Of a stretch of DNA of 64,000 nucleotides, positions 34,511 to 43,504 are shown piece after piece (the stretch's first letter is position 1; each line of letters starts with the position of its first letter). The translations under genes and the position numbers were made by a program. Below the pieces are notes generated by a model that saw only the letters and a list, made by a program, of their open reading frames with translations, made no database searches and was not told the origin of the DNA. Source of the stretch: Candidatus Avispirillum faecium (GTDB taxonomy: Bacteria > Bacillota > Clostridia > Oscillospirales > CAG-272); contig CAJFOI010000012.1 of assembly GCA_904396155.1 (NCBI GenBank), positions 1 through 64,000 on the forward strand, written 5' to 3'.

Positions 34511-34907
34511 AGGGATGTCCTTCCGTTTGTCCAAAAATTTTCTTTTTTCCAAATTGCGGCACATTTTGACCGTACAGCTTTTCCCTCCCAACACTTTGGA
34601 AGAAAGACACAGAAATCCGCCGCATTCTCTCAATGCCGGCAGCATTCGTCTCAGTATCACCGCTGACATCTGATCCATATGATACTAATGACAGCGAACG
34701 CTGTCGCAAACAGTATTCACGGGGTCATGGGGCAACAGACGTTAAAAGAGCAGGAAGTGTGCCACACACCCCATAACTGCCGTTTTATCATAAATCCCGC
34801 ATTCGCCGTGCCGGCCCAGCCGCCAGGAGTATAAAAAAACGTCACAAAAATCAGGATGCATCTTCTGCATAAGAACTGCGACGGCCGGCCGGCGGGAGCG
34901 GCAGTAC
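34511..34907. other. Long intergenic stretch before rpe
   Basis: About 400 bases between ispF and rpe, both minus-strand. No conserved protein or recognisable RNA is seen. A GACAGCG/CGCTGTC hairpin is enclosed by ATACT/AGTAT around 34682-34714. Short open frames (for example 34742-34864 and 34511-34678 on the minus strand) lack binding sites. The stretch probably holds the rpe promoter and leader and perhaps the remnant of a lost gene. Confidence 0.45.
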
Positions 34908-35387
34908 TTACCCTTTTTCGCGCAGCAGACAAACTGCGTGGGCGGCAATGCCCTCGCCCCGTCCGGTAAAACCCAATCCTTCTTCCGTGGTAGCTTTTAT
35001 ATTGCATCGCTCCACCGATATTTCCAATTCCCGCGCAAGCGTGCTGCGGATTTCTTCCACATATGGAGAGAGTTTAGGCCTTTGCGCAATGAGCGTAGCA
35101 TCCAGATACTCCACCTCCAGCCCACCGCTGCGGACGCGGCGCATCACTTCCCGAAGCAGCACCACGCTGGAAACGTCCCGGTATTTTTCATCCGTGTCCG
35201 GGAACAAGCTGCCGATATCCCGCAGCCCTGCCGCACCCAAGAGCGCATCCGCCACAGCGTGGAGAAGCACATCCCCGTCGGAATGGGCTAAAAGTCCAAA
35301 TGCGCAGGGAATCTTCACCCCGCCTAAAATCACATAATTTTTTGCCGGGTCCACTTTATGCACATCATAGCCATGTCCGATTCTCAT
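34908..35387 (-). CDS. ispF: 2-C-methyl-D-erythritol 2,4-cyclodiphosphate synthase
   Basis: A 159-residue trimeric enzyme of the MEP isoprenoid pathway. Zinc ligands are in the GHGYDVHK region (Asp8, His10) and the later His of LAHSDGDVLLHA; TTEEGLGFTGRGEGIAA is the conserved C-terminal part. The ATG at 35387 overlaps the ispD stop by 4 bases (ATGA), as in many bacteria where IspD and IspF are adjacent or fused. Confidence 0.97.
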   Translation of the reverse strand: MRIGHGYDVHKVDPAKNYVILGGVKIPCAFGLLAHSDGDVLLHAVADALLGAAGLRDIGSLFPDTDEKYRDVSSVVLLREVMRRVRSGGLEVEYLDATLIAQRPKLSPYVEEIRSTLARELEISVERCNIKATTEEGLGFTGRGEGIAAHAVCLLREKG

Positions 35388-36088
35388 ATACTCTCTTCCT
35401 CTTTGCGCTTGCGCATCTCCAAAATGGCCGCCGCCCTTTGCAGATCCTCCGGATGGGTCAATTTTATATTTTCCGGCCCGCATTCGATCAGCTTGACACG
35501 AAATCCCAAACGCTCGCAAAGCATACTGTCGTCCGTTGCGACGACCTTTTCTTTTTTCGCCATATATGCCGCCACCCGGTATATATCGCATTGAAAAACC
35601 TGCGGTGTTTTCATAAGCCAGATGTACTCCCGGTCCAGCGTTTCCTGGACAAATCCCTCCGCATCTGCCCGTTTTACCGTATCCACCACCTTTTCCGCGG
35701 CAGCTGCGGCGCGGTACTGATAGGCAGCACGCACAGTATTTTCTATCATCTCATCGGTGACAAGGCAGCGGGCGGCGTCATGGATGGCGACATACTTTGC
35801 TTTGGAAGAGATGGCGTCAAAGCCACGCAGGGCAGATTCCTGGCGGGTTTTCCCCCCTGCCGTCACCGCGGCAAGTTTATCAAAAGAATACGGGGTAAGG
35901 ACCTCCCGCATCTCTTCCATATCCCCCACCAAAATCATCTCATCGATCAGAGGACAGGCATCAAAAATCTGCAGGCAGCGTACTATGGCAGGTATGCCGC
36001 CCACCGAGACATACTGCTTTTTTACGTCACTTGCAAACCGCGCGCCATGCCCGGCCGCCAGGATTACAGCAGACGTGAATTTATGCAA
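35384..36088 (-). CDS. ispD: 2-C-methyl-D-erythritol 4-phosphate cytidylyltransferase
   Basis: A 234-residue nucleotidyltransferase of the MEP pathway, joining CTP to methylerythritol 4-phosphate. The CTP-binding N terminus is SAVILAAGHGARF, followed by Lys in VKKQYV, and VAIHDAARCLV and TDDSMLCERLG. The start is TTG at 36088, preceded by a strong GGAGGGAGG; no ATG fits. An open extension to 36172 overlaps the promoter and terminator region and is rejected. Confidence 0.95.
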   Translation of the reverse strand: MHKFTSAVILAAGHGARFASDVKKQYVSVGGIPAIVRCLQIFDACPLIDEMILVGDMEEMREVLTPYSFDKLAAVTAGGKTRQESALRGFDAISSKAKYVAIHDAARCLVTDEMIENTVRAAYQYRAAAAAEKVVDTVKRADAEGFVQETLDREYIWLMKTPQVFQCDIYRVAAYMAKKEKVVATDDSMLCERLGFRVKLIECGPENIKLTHPEDLQRAAAILEMRKRKEEESI

Positions 36089-36115
36089 AACGCCTCCCTC
36101 CTTTCCTGCTGTAAC

Positions 36116-36124
36116 AGTATACCA
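36116..36124 (-). promoter_or_regulatory. Extended -10 promoter of ispD-ispF
   Basis: TGGTATACT on the minus strand, about 28 bases before the TTG start. Confidence 0.5.
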
Positions 36125-36154
36125 CAATTTGGCTTCATATGTAAATAGATAAAT

Positions 36155-36190
36155 AGCATAAAATGGCGGCACTTGCCGCCATTTTATGCT
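36155..36190. terminator. Strong hairpin after glgA
   Basis: Perfect 16-bp stem (AGCATAAAATGGCGGC/GCCGCCATTTTATGCT) with a 4-base loop, 12 bases after the glgA stop. The T-rich half of the lower stem can serve as the U tract. Confidence 0.75.
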
Positions 36191-36201
36191 GTAACAAAAG
36201 T

Positions 36202-37629
36202 CTACAATGCCGCAAAAAGCCGCGCATATTCTCTCGCGGAGGCTTCCCAGGAAAAATCTTTCCTCATTGCCCGCCCCTGCAGATCGAACCAGGCCTGCGG
36301 ATTTTTGTAAACAGATGCCGCATAGCGGATGGTGTGCAGCATATCATGGGCATTGTAGTGACAGAAAGAAAAGCCTGTACCGGTATTCTCGTATTGATTG
36401 TACGGCTCCACTGTATCCGCAAGACCGCCTGTTTCCCGCACAATGGGCAGCGTTCCATAACGCATGGCAATCATTTGGGCAAGGCCGCAGGCTTCTGTGG
36501 CGGAGGGCATCAAAAACAGATCCGCGCCGGCATAAATCTGCCGAGACAGCGTTGTATTGAAATCGATAAAAATCCCTGTTTTGCTCTTGAAATCCTCTGC
36601 CACCTGCCGAAAAAATCGTTCGTACTCTCCCTGTCCTGTTCCCAAAAGGACAAACTGTACATCATCACAGGACAAGAGCTCATACAAAGTCCTCTGCACC
36701 AGATCGATCCCCTTGTCCTTTGCCAGGCGTGTCACCATGGCGATCAAGGGAACGTCCCACCGGGAAATTCCGCATAAATCCTGGAGCTGCGCTTTGCAGT
36801 TCTTCTTTCCGGAGCGGGCTTTCAAAGAATAATTTTCTGCAAGCGCGCTGTCTGTTTCAGGATCGAACAAGGAAGTGTCAATGCCGTTGAGAATTCCCGA
36901 CAGCTTCCAGGCACAGCTGCGCAAAATATGCTGCAGACCCCGTCCGTAAGAATCGGTCAGAATTTCTCCCGCATAGTGCGGGCTCACCGTAACGACACGA
37001 TCGGCCAGCACAATGGCCGCCTTCATGTAATTTACGTCTCCGTCACAGTCTAAAACGGATCGACAGTGCTGGGGAAGCCCCAGTACCGTGTCGAACACCG
37101 ACTGTCCATACCGCCCCTGATAAGCGATGTTGTGAATAACAAATACTGTTTTTATGTTTCCGTAAAAGGGATACCGCCTGTACTGCAGCTGCAGATATAC
37201 CACGGCCATCGCCGCCTGCCAGTCGTTGGCCGCCAGCACATCCGGAAAAAAGCCCACGGCTCCCATGAGCTCCAAAACTGCCAGTCCAAAAAAGGCAAAA
37301 CGTTCCCCGTCATCGTAAGACCCATAAGGCGAGGGACGGTGAAAATAATATTCATTGTCGATAAAATAATAGCGGACGCCTTCCTTTTCCGTCTCCCAAA
37401 TCCCACAGTACAAGCTTCGCCAGGAAAGATGTACACATGTTTTTGTAACATATTTCACAGCGGGGGCAAACCGCTCGCGAATTCCCGAATACATGGGAAG
37501 GACTACCCGTACATCCCAGTCTGCCTTTCCTTTTTGCAGTGCGGGCGGCAGCGCCCCCATCACATCTCCCAAACCGCCGGTTTGAACAAAGGGCGCTGCT
37601 TCCGACGCCGCAAACAGGATTTTCTTCAC
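36202..37629 (-). CDS. glgA: Glycogen synthase (ADP-glucose type)
   Basis: A 475-residue GT5 glycosyltransferase that extends alpha-1,4-glucan from ADP-glucose. Two Rossmann domains: the N-terminal one with GGLGDVMGALP and HNIAYQGRYG, the C-terminal one with MVTRLAKDKGIDL and PSATEACGLAQMIAMRYGTLP. The ADP-glucose motif usually reads KTGGL or KSGGL; here it is QTGGL (Gln16 for Lys). No other glycogen genes adjoin it. Length is normal. Confidence 0.93.
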   Translation of the reverse strand: MKKILFAASEAAPFVQTGGLGDVMGALPPALQKGKADWDVRVVLPMYSGIRERFAPAVKYVTKTCVHLSWRSLYCGIWETEKEGVRYYFIDNEYYFHRPSPYGSYDDGERFAFFGLAVLELMGAVGFFPDVLAANDWQAAMAVVYLQLQYRRYPFYGNIKTVFVIHNIAYQGRYGQSVFDTVLGLPQHCRSVLDCDGDVNYMKAAIVLADRVVTVSPHYAGEILTDSYGRGLQHILRSCAWKLSGILNGIDTSLFDPETDSALAENYSLKARSGKKNCKAQLQDLCGISRWDVPLIAMVTRLAKDKGIDLVQRTLYELLSCDDVQFVLLGTGQGEYERFFRQVAEDFKSKTGIFIDFNTTLSRQIYAGADLFLMPSATEACGLAQMIAMRYGTLPIVRETGGLADTVEPYNQYENTGTGFSFCHYNAHDMLHTIRYAASVYKNPQAWFDLQGRAMRKDFSWEASAREYARLFAAL

Positions 37630-37701
37630 ACGCTACCCTGCCTTTGATCCGAATTTCTGCAGTTAGTATATGCGAAAAAAAGCGCGCCCATGCCAGAACC
37701 T

Positions 37702-39447
37702 TCAAAGACGCAGCGACTGCGCGAGTGCGCGGTCCGCCACAACAGAAGCCGACCAATTGGTGTGATATATGACAAATCCCGGCCTGGCGCCTGCCGGCTT
37801 TTTCACCTGCCGGACCGGCGTATAATCCACCTGCACCATCGCGCCTTCGCCCGCTTTGGAGTAGACCGCAGCAATGACAGCAGCTTCGGTGAAGTCCTGT
37901 GCCGGTGGCTCCGGCATACCGGTACATTCCAATATCACATGAGAGCCCGGCATATTTTTCGCATGAAACCACCAGTCTCCCTTTTGTGCATGATGAAAAG
38001 TGAGAAAATCGTTGGCGGTGTTGTTTTTGCCGCACAAAACAGAGTATCCCCCGCTGGTCTTGAATCGGATATAGGAGGGAGTGCTCTGCTTTTTCTCCGT
38101 GTAATGCTTCATCTTGGACGCATAGCCGCTGTGATAAAGCTCCCGTCGGATCTCCTCCAGTTCCTTTTCCGTCTCCGCCCTGGAAAGCGCATCCTGCACG
38201 GATTGAATATATACCTGTTCGCTGCGCGCCGCTTTCAGCTGCTCCGTAAGATGCGTGCCCGCAGATTTGGATTTCGCATATTTTTTGTAATATTTCTGTG
38301 CATTCTGCGCCGGCGTCAGCCGGCTGTCCAGCGGGATCTCCACCATTGTCCCGTCCAGATAATTCTCCAGGCAGACACGAGAGGCACCCCGCTGCATGCG
38401 ATAGATGTTTGCAGTGATCAAATCTCCAAAAAGGCGAAATTTTTCCCCCTCCTGCACCCGCTCCAGTTCTTCCGTTTGCAGCGCAATTTTTTTTGCAATC
38501 CGCGCGGCAGCTTGGGAGACGATTCGCAAGAGATCCGATGCCCGCTGCCGAAGCTTTTCATTTTTGCTTTTTTCACTGTAGAACCTGTCAAGCAGCTCCC
38601 CAAAGCTTTTACAGATATGCAGCCGCACGTCCCCGCCATACTGGGTCAAGGAAAGGAAACTGTATTCCACCGGGTCTCCCTTTTCGTCTTTTGCAAGAAC
38701 AGGCTTTCCGTCTCCTCGACGGATGCATTCCATCACCGTACAAAAGGTCTCCGCCAGCTTTTCCGCGCACGCCTCCATGGTTGCATCCGCCGCACCTGCG
38801 CAGCGATAGGCAATCTCTCTTGCCACGAGCGGAGAAATTCCTGCAAAGGTCGTCATGATAAAACGCTGCGCCGGACGTTGCGGATCACAGGCTGCAGTCA
38901 GAGCAGAAAAAGTCTCCCGATCTACCTCCAGAGGATTTATGCGGTCCTTTTGCAGGGGCGGAATGTACCGCATGCCTGCAAACAGCTGCCTGGAAAGATT
39001 CTGAGAAAAATCCACCTGCCGCAAAAGACTGAGAATTTTGTCCGAACCGTCTGTCACAATGATATTTGCGTACTTTCCCATGATCTCCACAATGAGGTTT
39101 TTTTCCGCCATAAACCCCATTTCATCCGTGCCCTCAAAGCGAAGTCGGGCGATTCGGTCAAATCCAATCTGTTCTACGGAAGAAAACCGTGCCCCTTGAA
39201 AATGCTTGCGCAGCAGCATACAAAACATGGGAGCTTTTGCCGGATTTTCACTTTTTATCTCCGTGATACCCAGCCGAGGGCATGCGCTCCCCGCATTGAT
39301 CAAAAGCCGGAAGGTTTCACCTTCCCGACGAATCACAAAAATAATCTCATCCTTTGCCGGCTGATAAATTTTCTCTACTCTCCCGCCGCACAACTGCTCC
39401 CGAACCTCCTGTAAAAGAAAAGAAAGCATTCCCGCATCCAGTGCCAA
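37702..39447 (-). CDS. rqcH: NFACT-family ribosome quality-control protein RqcH
   Basis: A 581-residue homologue of Rqc2/NEMF (older name FbpA, fibronectin-binding protein). It binds stalled 50S subunits and directs alanine-tail addition. The order is NFACT-N (about residues 1-190), HhH and coiled-coil regions (about 190-440), and NFACT-R with TFHHAQKGDWWFHAKNMPGSH. The TTG at 39447 gives M-ALDAGML, matching family N termini, and has GGGGTG 6 bases upstream; GTG at 39456 is the alternative. Confidence 0.93.
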   Translation of the reverse strand: MALDAGMLSFLLQEVREQLCGGRVEKIYQPAKDEIIFVIRREGETFRLLINAGSACPRLGITEIKSENPAKAPMFCMLLRKHFQGARFSSVEQIGFDRIARLRFEGTDEMGFMAEKNLIVEIMGKYANIIVTDGSDKILSLLRQVDFSQNLSRQLFAGMRYIPPLQKDRINPLEVDRETFSALTAACDPQRPAQRFIMTTFAGISPLVAREIAYRCAGAADATMEACAEKLAETFCTVMECIRRGDGKPVLAKDEKGDPVEYSFLSLTQYGGDVRLHICKSFGELLDRFYSEKSKNEKLRQRASDLLRIVSQAAARIAKKIALQTEELERVQEGEKFRLFGDLITANIYRMQRGASRVCLENYLDGTMVEIPLDSRLTPAQNAQKYYKKYAKSKSAGTHLTEQLKAARSEQVYIQSVQDALSRAETEKELEEIRRELYHSGYASKMKHYTEKKQSTPSYIRFKTSGGYSVLCGKNNTANDFLTFHHAQKGDWWFHAKNMPGSHVILECTGMPEPPAQDFTEAAVIAAVYSKAGEGAMVQVDYTPVRQVKKPAGARPGFVIYHTNWSASVVADRALAQSLRL

Positions 39448-39488
39448 TTTATACACCCCACTTTACGTCATTTGTAATTTTCACATTT

Positions 39489-40184
39489 TTATACATCTGC
39501 ATAACACACAAAGGAAGCACGCCGCCCGGTACGTTCCAGCCCGCATGCGCAAGCAATTGCTGCAGATGCAGAATTGGTTGCATAGCATTTATACAGCACG
39601 TCCAATCCACGCCGCTGCAGGTGAGAGATCAAGGATGCAGCGCAACATTTCCCGTATCCACGTCCACGATACGCTGGTGCCGTCTCCACATAAACCTCCA
39701 CTGCGCCGTTTGTATAAAACGAATCATTTGTGCATGCGCAGGAAACGATGCGCCCATTTTCCACAACCGCAAATGCCGGCTCTGCCTTGTCGTCTGAAAA
39801 ATCCGGTTCGGCGCCTGTCTCATTTTCATAGGAAAGCCAGGTGTATTGATCCTGAATCTGTATTGCCTCTGTGTTCTGCAATTGCAAAACACCGTTTTTC
39901 GGTGCAGCGTACTCCAAAATAACTTCAGAAGCTTCTGCGTTGTATTTGTATCCGCGAGGCGCCATAAACGCGGCGATGCGGCTGCCCAGCCAGGCAAGCG
40001 CATCGCTGCAAAAGGGGTCTGCACTATACAGAGACAAAAAGTGCCTTGCAATTGTCTCGCAGGCTGCATAGGCCGTGACCTGCAACGATCCCGCCGCGTT
40101 TTGATATACCTCTGCGGGAATGGCAATGTATGCTTCGCCTGCCAAAGCAGCGCGTTCCACTGCCGCGTCCTCAAATTTTAGCAT
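39489..40184 (-). CDS. GNAT-family N-acetyltransferase
   Basis: A 231-residue protein. Its C-terminal half is a GNAT domain: VVENGRIVSCAC, VEVYVETAPAYRGRGYGKCCAASL (the acetyl-CoA motif A, R/Q-x-x-G-x-G/A) and YATNSASAAIACACGLERTG. The N-terminal 110 residues are a helical extension without recognised domain. The ATG at 40184 follows GGGG. It is 41 bases upstream of rqcH and probably cotranscribed. Substrate unknown. An open extension to 41360 is antisense to lon and is rejected. Confidence 0.87.
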   Translation of the reverse strand: MLKFEDAAVERAALAGEAYIAIPAEVYQNAAGSLQVTAYAACETIARHFLSLYSADPFCSDALAWLGSRIAAFMAPRGYKYNAEASEVILEYAAPKNGVLQLQNTEAIQIQDQYTWLSYENETGAEPDFSDDKAEPAFAVVENGRIVSCACTNDSFYTNGAVEVYVETAPAYRGRGYGKCCAASLISHLQRRGLDVLYKCYATNSASAAIACACGLERTGRRASFVCYADV

Positions 40185-40206
40185 TTCTTTCCCCACTTTC
40201 TCTTTT

Positions 40207-40235
40207 AGAATAACAAATCCTTTGTTTTTTTGCAA
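40207..40235 (-). promoter_or_regulatory. Promoter of the GNAT-rqcH unit
   Basis: -35 TTGCAA (40230-40235), 17-bp spacer, -10 TATTCT (40207-40212) on the minus strand, 23 bases before the ATG. Confidence 0.6.
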
Positions 40236-40285
40236 GGGATCGCTACACAAACCTTTGAATTCTTTATAAAATATTGAAATATTAC

Positions 40286-40314
40286 TGGATTTTTGCAGGA
40301 TACTATGATACAAT
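40286..40314 (+). promoter_or_regulatory. Promoter of lon
   Basis: -10 TACAAT (40309-40314) with extended TG, 17-bp spacer, weak -35 TGGATT. No CIRCE element is seen. Confidence 0.45.
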
Positions 40315-40379
40315 AAATGAGATAATTTGCTTTCTTTGCTTTGAAAAGCATACGCATGATGATTTTGAGAGGTTTTCTT

Positions 40380-42824
40380 ATGCCACGATATATAGAGAAA
40401 ATCGAAAAAATGACACTGCCGGTAATACCTACGCGGGGTTTGGTAGCATTTCCTTCCCTGCCGCTGAATTTTGAACTGGAACGAGAAGTTTCCATCCGCG
40501 CACTGGAAGCTGCCACCGAAGGAGATATGTACGTGTTGCTCCTTTGTCAGCGGGACATGAGCTGCGCAGCTCCCACACCCTCCGATCTGTATGAGGTCGG
40601 CACCGTATGCCAAATTAAACAGACACTGAAATCTTCCGACGGAATTGTACGCGTACTGGCTGAAGGTGTCTGCCGCGGGATCGCTCTGTCCTTTACCGGG
40701 CGGAGTGGTTGCATGTATGCAGATGTAATGACCAAAACGGTAACGCTGGAAAGAGGCGCCGCAGATGTACGTACAGAAGCGCTTTTGCGTGAGACTTTCA
40801 GCGCACTGGAAGATTTTATGGCATTTCTGCCAGCTGAATCCGGAGAAATCCTGCTTTCTGCCCGCAGCATCAAAAATCCCGGGCAGGCAGCCGACTTTAT
40901 TGCTGCCAGTACATTTGTAAAATTTGAAGACAAACAGCGGGTGCTGAATGTTTTCGAGCCCTTGCCGCGCCTGGAAACGGTAGCCGTCATCCTGGAAGAA
41001 GAAGCAAAACTGCTTTCTTTGGAACTGTCGATCCACAGAAAGGTGCGTCAGGCAATCGACGACAACCAAAAGGAGTACTACCTTCGGGAACAGATGAAGG
41101 TCATTCAGGCAGAGCTTGGAGAAGACGGGGGAGACGAAGCGGAAACATACTACGAAAAAATCGCTGCTTCCGGATTTCCGGAAGAGATCCGGGAAAAGCT
41201 GAGCAAAGAAGTTGGTCGGCTTTTGAAAACCGCCTACGGCAGCCCGGAGGCAGCTGTGCTGCGCAACTACCTGGACATTTGCCTGGAAATCCCTTTTGGG
41301 AAGTTTACAAAAGACCGGCTGGATATCAACCGGGCGAAAAAAATACTGGATGCGGATCACGACGGTTTGGAAAAACCAAAAAACAGAATTTTAGAGTACC
41401 TTGCCGTCAAACAGCTAAACCCGCAGCTGCGTCATCAAATCATCTGTTTTGTGGGCCCTCCAGGCGTGGGAAAAACTTCCCTGGGTCAATCGATAGCCAG
41501 AGCTATGAACCGGAAATTTGTCCGCGTGTCCCTGGGCGGGATACGGGATGAAGCGGAAATCCGCGGACACCGCAAAACCTATGTGGCGGCTATGCCCGGC
41601 CGGATCATCAACGGTTTATGTCAGGCCGGATCCATGAATCCGGTGATGCTGCTGGACGAAATCGACAAGCTTTGTTCCGATATGCGGGGAGATCCCGCCT
41701 CTGCTCTGTTGGAGGTACTGGACAGCGAACAAAACAAGAGTTTTCGTGACCACTTTGTAGAAATGCCCTGTGATTTGTCCAACGTGCTGTTCCTCGCTAC
41801 AGCAAATACACTGGATTCGATCCCCCGCCCTCTGTTGGATCGCATGGAAGTAATTGAACTGTACACCTACACAAAGCCGGAGAAGATCGCAATTGCCAAA
41901 AATCACCTTCTTCCCAAACAGTTAAAGCGCCATGGCCTTTCCAGGCGAACGCTGCGCCTCTCTGAAGACGCGATATCAGAAATCATAGACGGATACACGC
42001 GGGAGTCCGGCGTGCGCGGCCTGGAACGGGAAATCGCCGCACTATGCCGTCGTGCTGCACGCAAAATGCTGGAAGAGAACAAAAAAAGCATAACGGTTTC
42101 GAGGGAAACGCTCTCACGATATCTTGGGCCGCGCAAGTTTTTGGATGAAGACAAAACATCACAAAACGAAGTCGGCGTGGTCAATGGTCTTGCTTATACT
42201 GCCTGCGGGGGAGATCTTTTGAAAATTGAAACTACAGTCATGCCCGGCAGTGGAAAAATCGAGCTTACCGGAACGCTGGGAGATGTAATGAAGGAATCGG
42301 CCCGCATCGCCGTCAGTTATATTCGGGCGCACAGCGATGTGTTGGGAATTTCCCAGGATTTTTATAAAACAAAAGATATTCATATCCATGTGCCGGACGG
42401 CGCCACCCCCAAAGACGGTCCATCCGCAGGCGTCACCATGCTCACCTCTCTGGTGAGCACGCTCACTGGCACGCCGGTACGCTGCGATACCGCTATGACG
42501 GGAGAAATCACTCTCACCGGACGTGTACTTCCCATCGGCGGGCTGCGGGAAAAGAGCACCGCCGCATGGAACGCTGGAATAAAACGGGTCCTTATCCCTG
42601 CAGACAATCTCCCGGATCTGGAAGAACTGGATCCGGTGGTGCGCGCCGCTCTTCTGTTTATCCCCGTGCGCAGTGGCACAGAGGTCCTGCAGGAAGCGCT
42701 TGTGCGAAAGGATCCGCCCGCGCAAAAGGAACCGGCGCGTCCCGCCGCGGCAGTATCGGGACAAAGCCTTCCCCTGCAGGAAAGCATTCACCCGCCCATC
42801 ACAGCACAGCGGGCGGATACATAA
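40380..42824 (+). CDS. lon: ATP-dependent protease Lon
   Basis: An 814-residue LonA protease. The N-terminal substrate-binding domain (about 10-200) leads through a helical region to an AAA+ ATPase with Walker A GPPGVGKT and Walker B VMLLDEIDK. The C-terminal peptidase has the catalytic Ser in PKDGPSAGV and Lys in LREKSTAAW. The ATG at 40380 follows GAGAGG at 8 bases. A Pro/Ala-rich tail of about 35 residues follows the peptidase. It heads a long operon; engB follows 28 bases downstream, an order common in Firmicutes. Confidence 0.97.
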   Translation: MPRYIEKIEKMTLPVIPTRGLVAFPSLPLNFELEREVSIRALEAATEGDMYVLLLCQRDMSCAAPTPSDLYEVGTVCQIKQTLKSSDGIVRVLAEGVCRGIALSFTGRSGCMYADVMTKTVTLERGAADVRTEALLRETFSALEDFMAFLPAESGEILLSARSIKNPGQAADFIAASTFVKFEDKQRVLNVFEPLPRLETVAVILEEEAKLLSLELSIHRKVRQAIDDNQKEYYLREQMKVIQAELGEDGGDEAETYYEKIAASGFPEEIREKLSKEVGRLLKTAYGSPEAAVLRNYLDICLEIPFGKFTKDRLDINRAKKILDADHDGLEKPKNRILEYLAVKQLNPQLRHQIICFVGPPGVGKTSLGQSIARAMNRKFVRVSLGGIRDEAEIRGHRKTYVAAMPGRIINGLCQAGSMNPVMLLDEIDKLCSDMRGDPASALLEVLDSEQNKSFRDHFVEMPCDLSNVLFLATANTLDSIPRPLLDRMEVIELYTYTKPEKIAIAKNHLLPKQLKRHGLSRRTLRLSEDAISEIIDGYTRESGVRGLEREIAALCRRAARKMLEENKKSITVSRETLSRYLGPRKFLDEDKTSQNEVGVVNGLAYTACGGDLLKIETTVMPGSGKIELTGTLGDVMKESARIAVSYIRAHSDVLGISQDFYKTKDIHIHVPDGATPKDGPSAGVTMLTSLVSTLTGTPVRCDTAMTGEITLTGRVLPIGGLREKSTAAWNAGIKRVLIPADNLPDLEELDPVVRAALLFIPVRSGTEVLQEALVRKDPPAQKEPARPAAAVSGQSLPLQESIHPPITAQRADT

Positions 42825-42852
42825 AGCAAAACCGGTACAAAAAAGGAGCAAT

Positions 42853-43461
42853 ATGAAGCTGAATATTCACAATGTATCTCTGCTGATTTCTGCGGGAACT
42901 CCTCAGCAGTTTCCCACGGTCTCCCTCCCCCAAATCGCATTTTCGGGCCGCTCCAATGTGGGAAAAAGTTCGCTGATCAATGCTTTGCTCCAGAGAAAAA
43001 AGCTGGCGCGTGTGAGCAGCACTCCGGGGAAGACCATCACCATAAACTTTTATAATGTGGACAACAAATTGATGCTGGTAGACCTTCCGGGATATGGATA
43101 TGCGAAACGTACATTTGCGCAGCAGGAAAAATGGTCTGCACTCACCGATGGATATTTTACCAAAAATCCTTCCAAGAATTTGCTTTGTGCTACGGTGCAG
43201 CTGATTGATTCCCGCATTGGCCCCACGGAGGACGACTGGCAGATGCTGCGGTTTTTGCACGCGACAAATGCACCCCACATATTGGTATATACCAAGGTGG
43301 ATAAGCTCAATCGCACCCAGCGCAGTACGCTGGAAACGCAGCTGAAAGAAAATCACCCGGCACCGGACGCGCTGACAACAATATTTTTCTCCTCGGAAAC
43401 CAAAGAAGGCAGAGAGGCCCTGTGGGAAGAAATATCCCAAGTCTGCGGCATCACGCCTTGA
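42853..43461 (+). CDS. engB: Ribosome biogenesis GTPase EngB (YsxC/YihA)
   Basis: A 202-residue GTPase needed for 50S subunit assembly. G1 GRSNVGKSS, G3 DLPGYGYAKR, G4 TKVDKLN and G5 FFSSE are present. The ATG at 42853 follows AAAGGAG at 5 bases. The lon-engB pair is conserved in Bacillus and Clostridia. Confidence 0.96.
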   Translation: MKLNIHNVSLLISAGTPQQFPTVSLPQIAFSGRSNVGKSSLINALLQRKKLARVSSTPGKTITINFYNVDNKLMLVDLPGYGYAKRTFAQQEKWSALTDGYFTKNPSKNLLCATVQLIDSRIGPTEDDWQMLRFLHATNAPHILVYTKVDKLNRTQRSTLETQLKENHPAPDALTTIFFSSETKEGREALWEEISQVCGITP

Positions 43462-43504
43462 AAAGCCATAAAGTACCGCCATCACGCGGCAAAATGGAGT
43501 TTAT

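Noticed and set aside
34742-34948. Small minus-strand frames in the ispF-rpe gap
   Set aside because: No ribosome binding site, no conserved motif, and they overlap the end of ispF in part.
37690-39414. Long plus-strand open frame opposite rqcH
   Set aside because: Antisense shadow of a well-conserved gene, with no domain and no ribosome binding site.
40185-41360. N-terminal extension of the GNAT gene
   Set aside because: The frame stays open into the antisense of lon, but the good start with binding site is at 40184 and the promoter is at 40207-40235.
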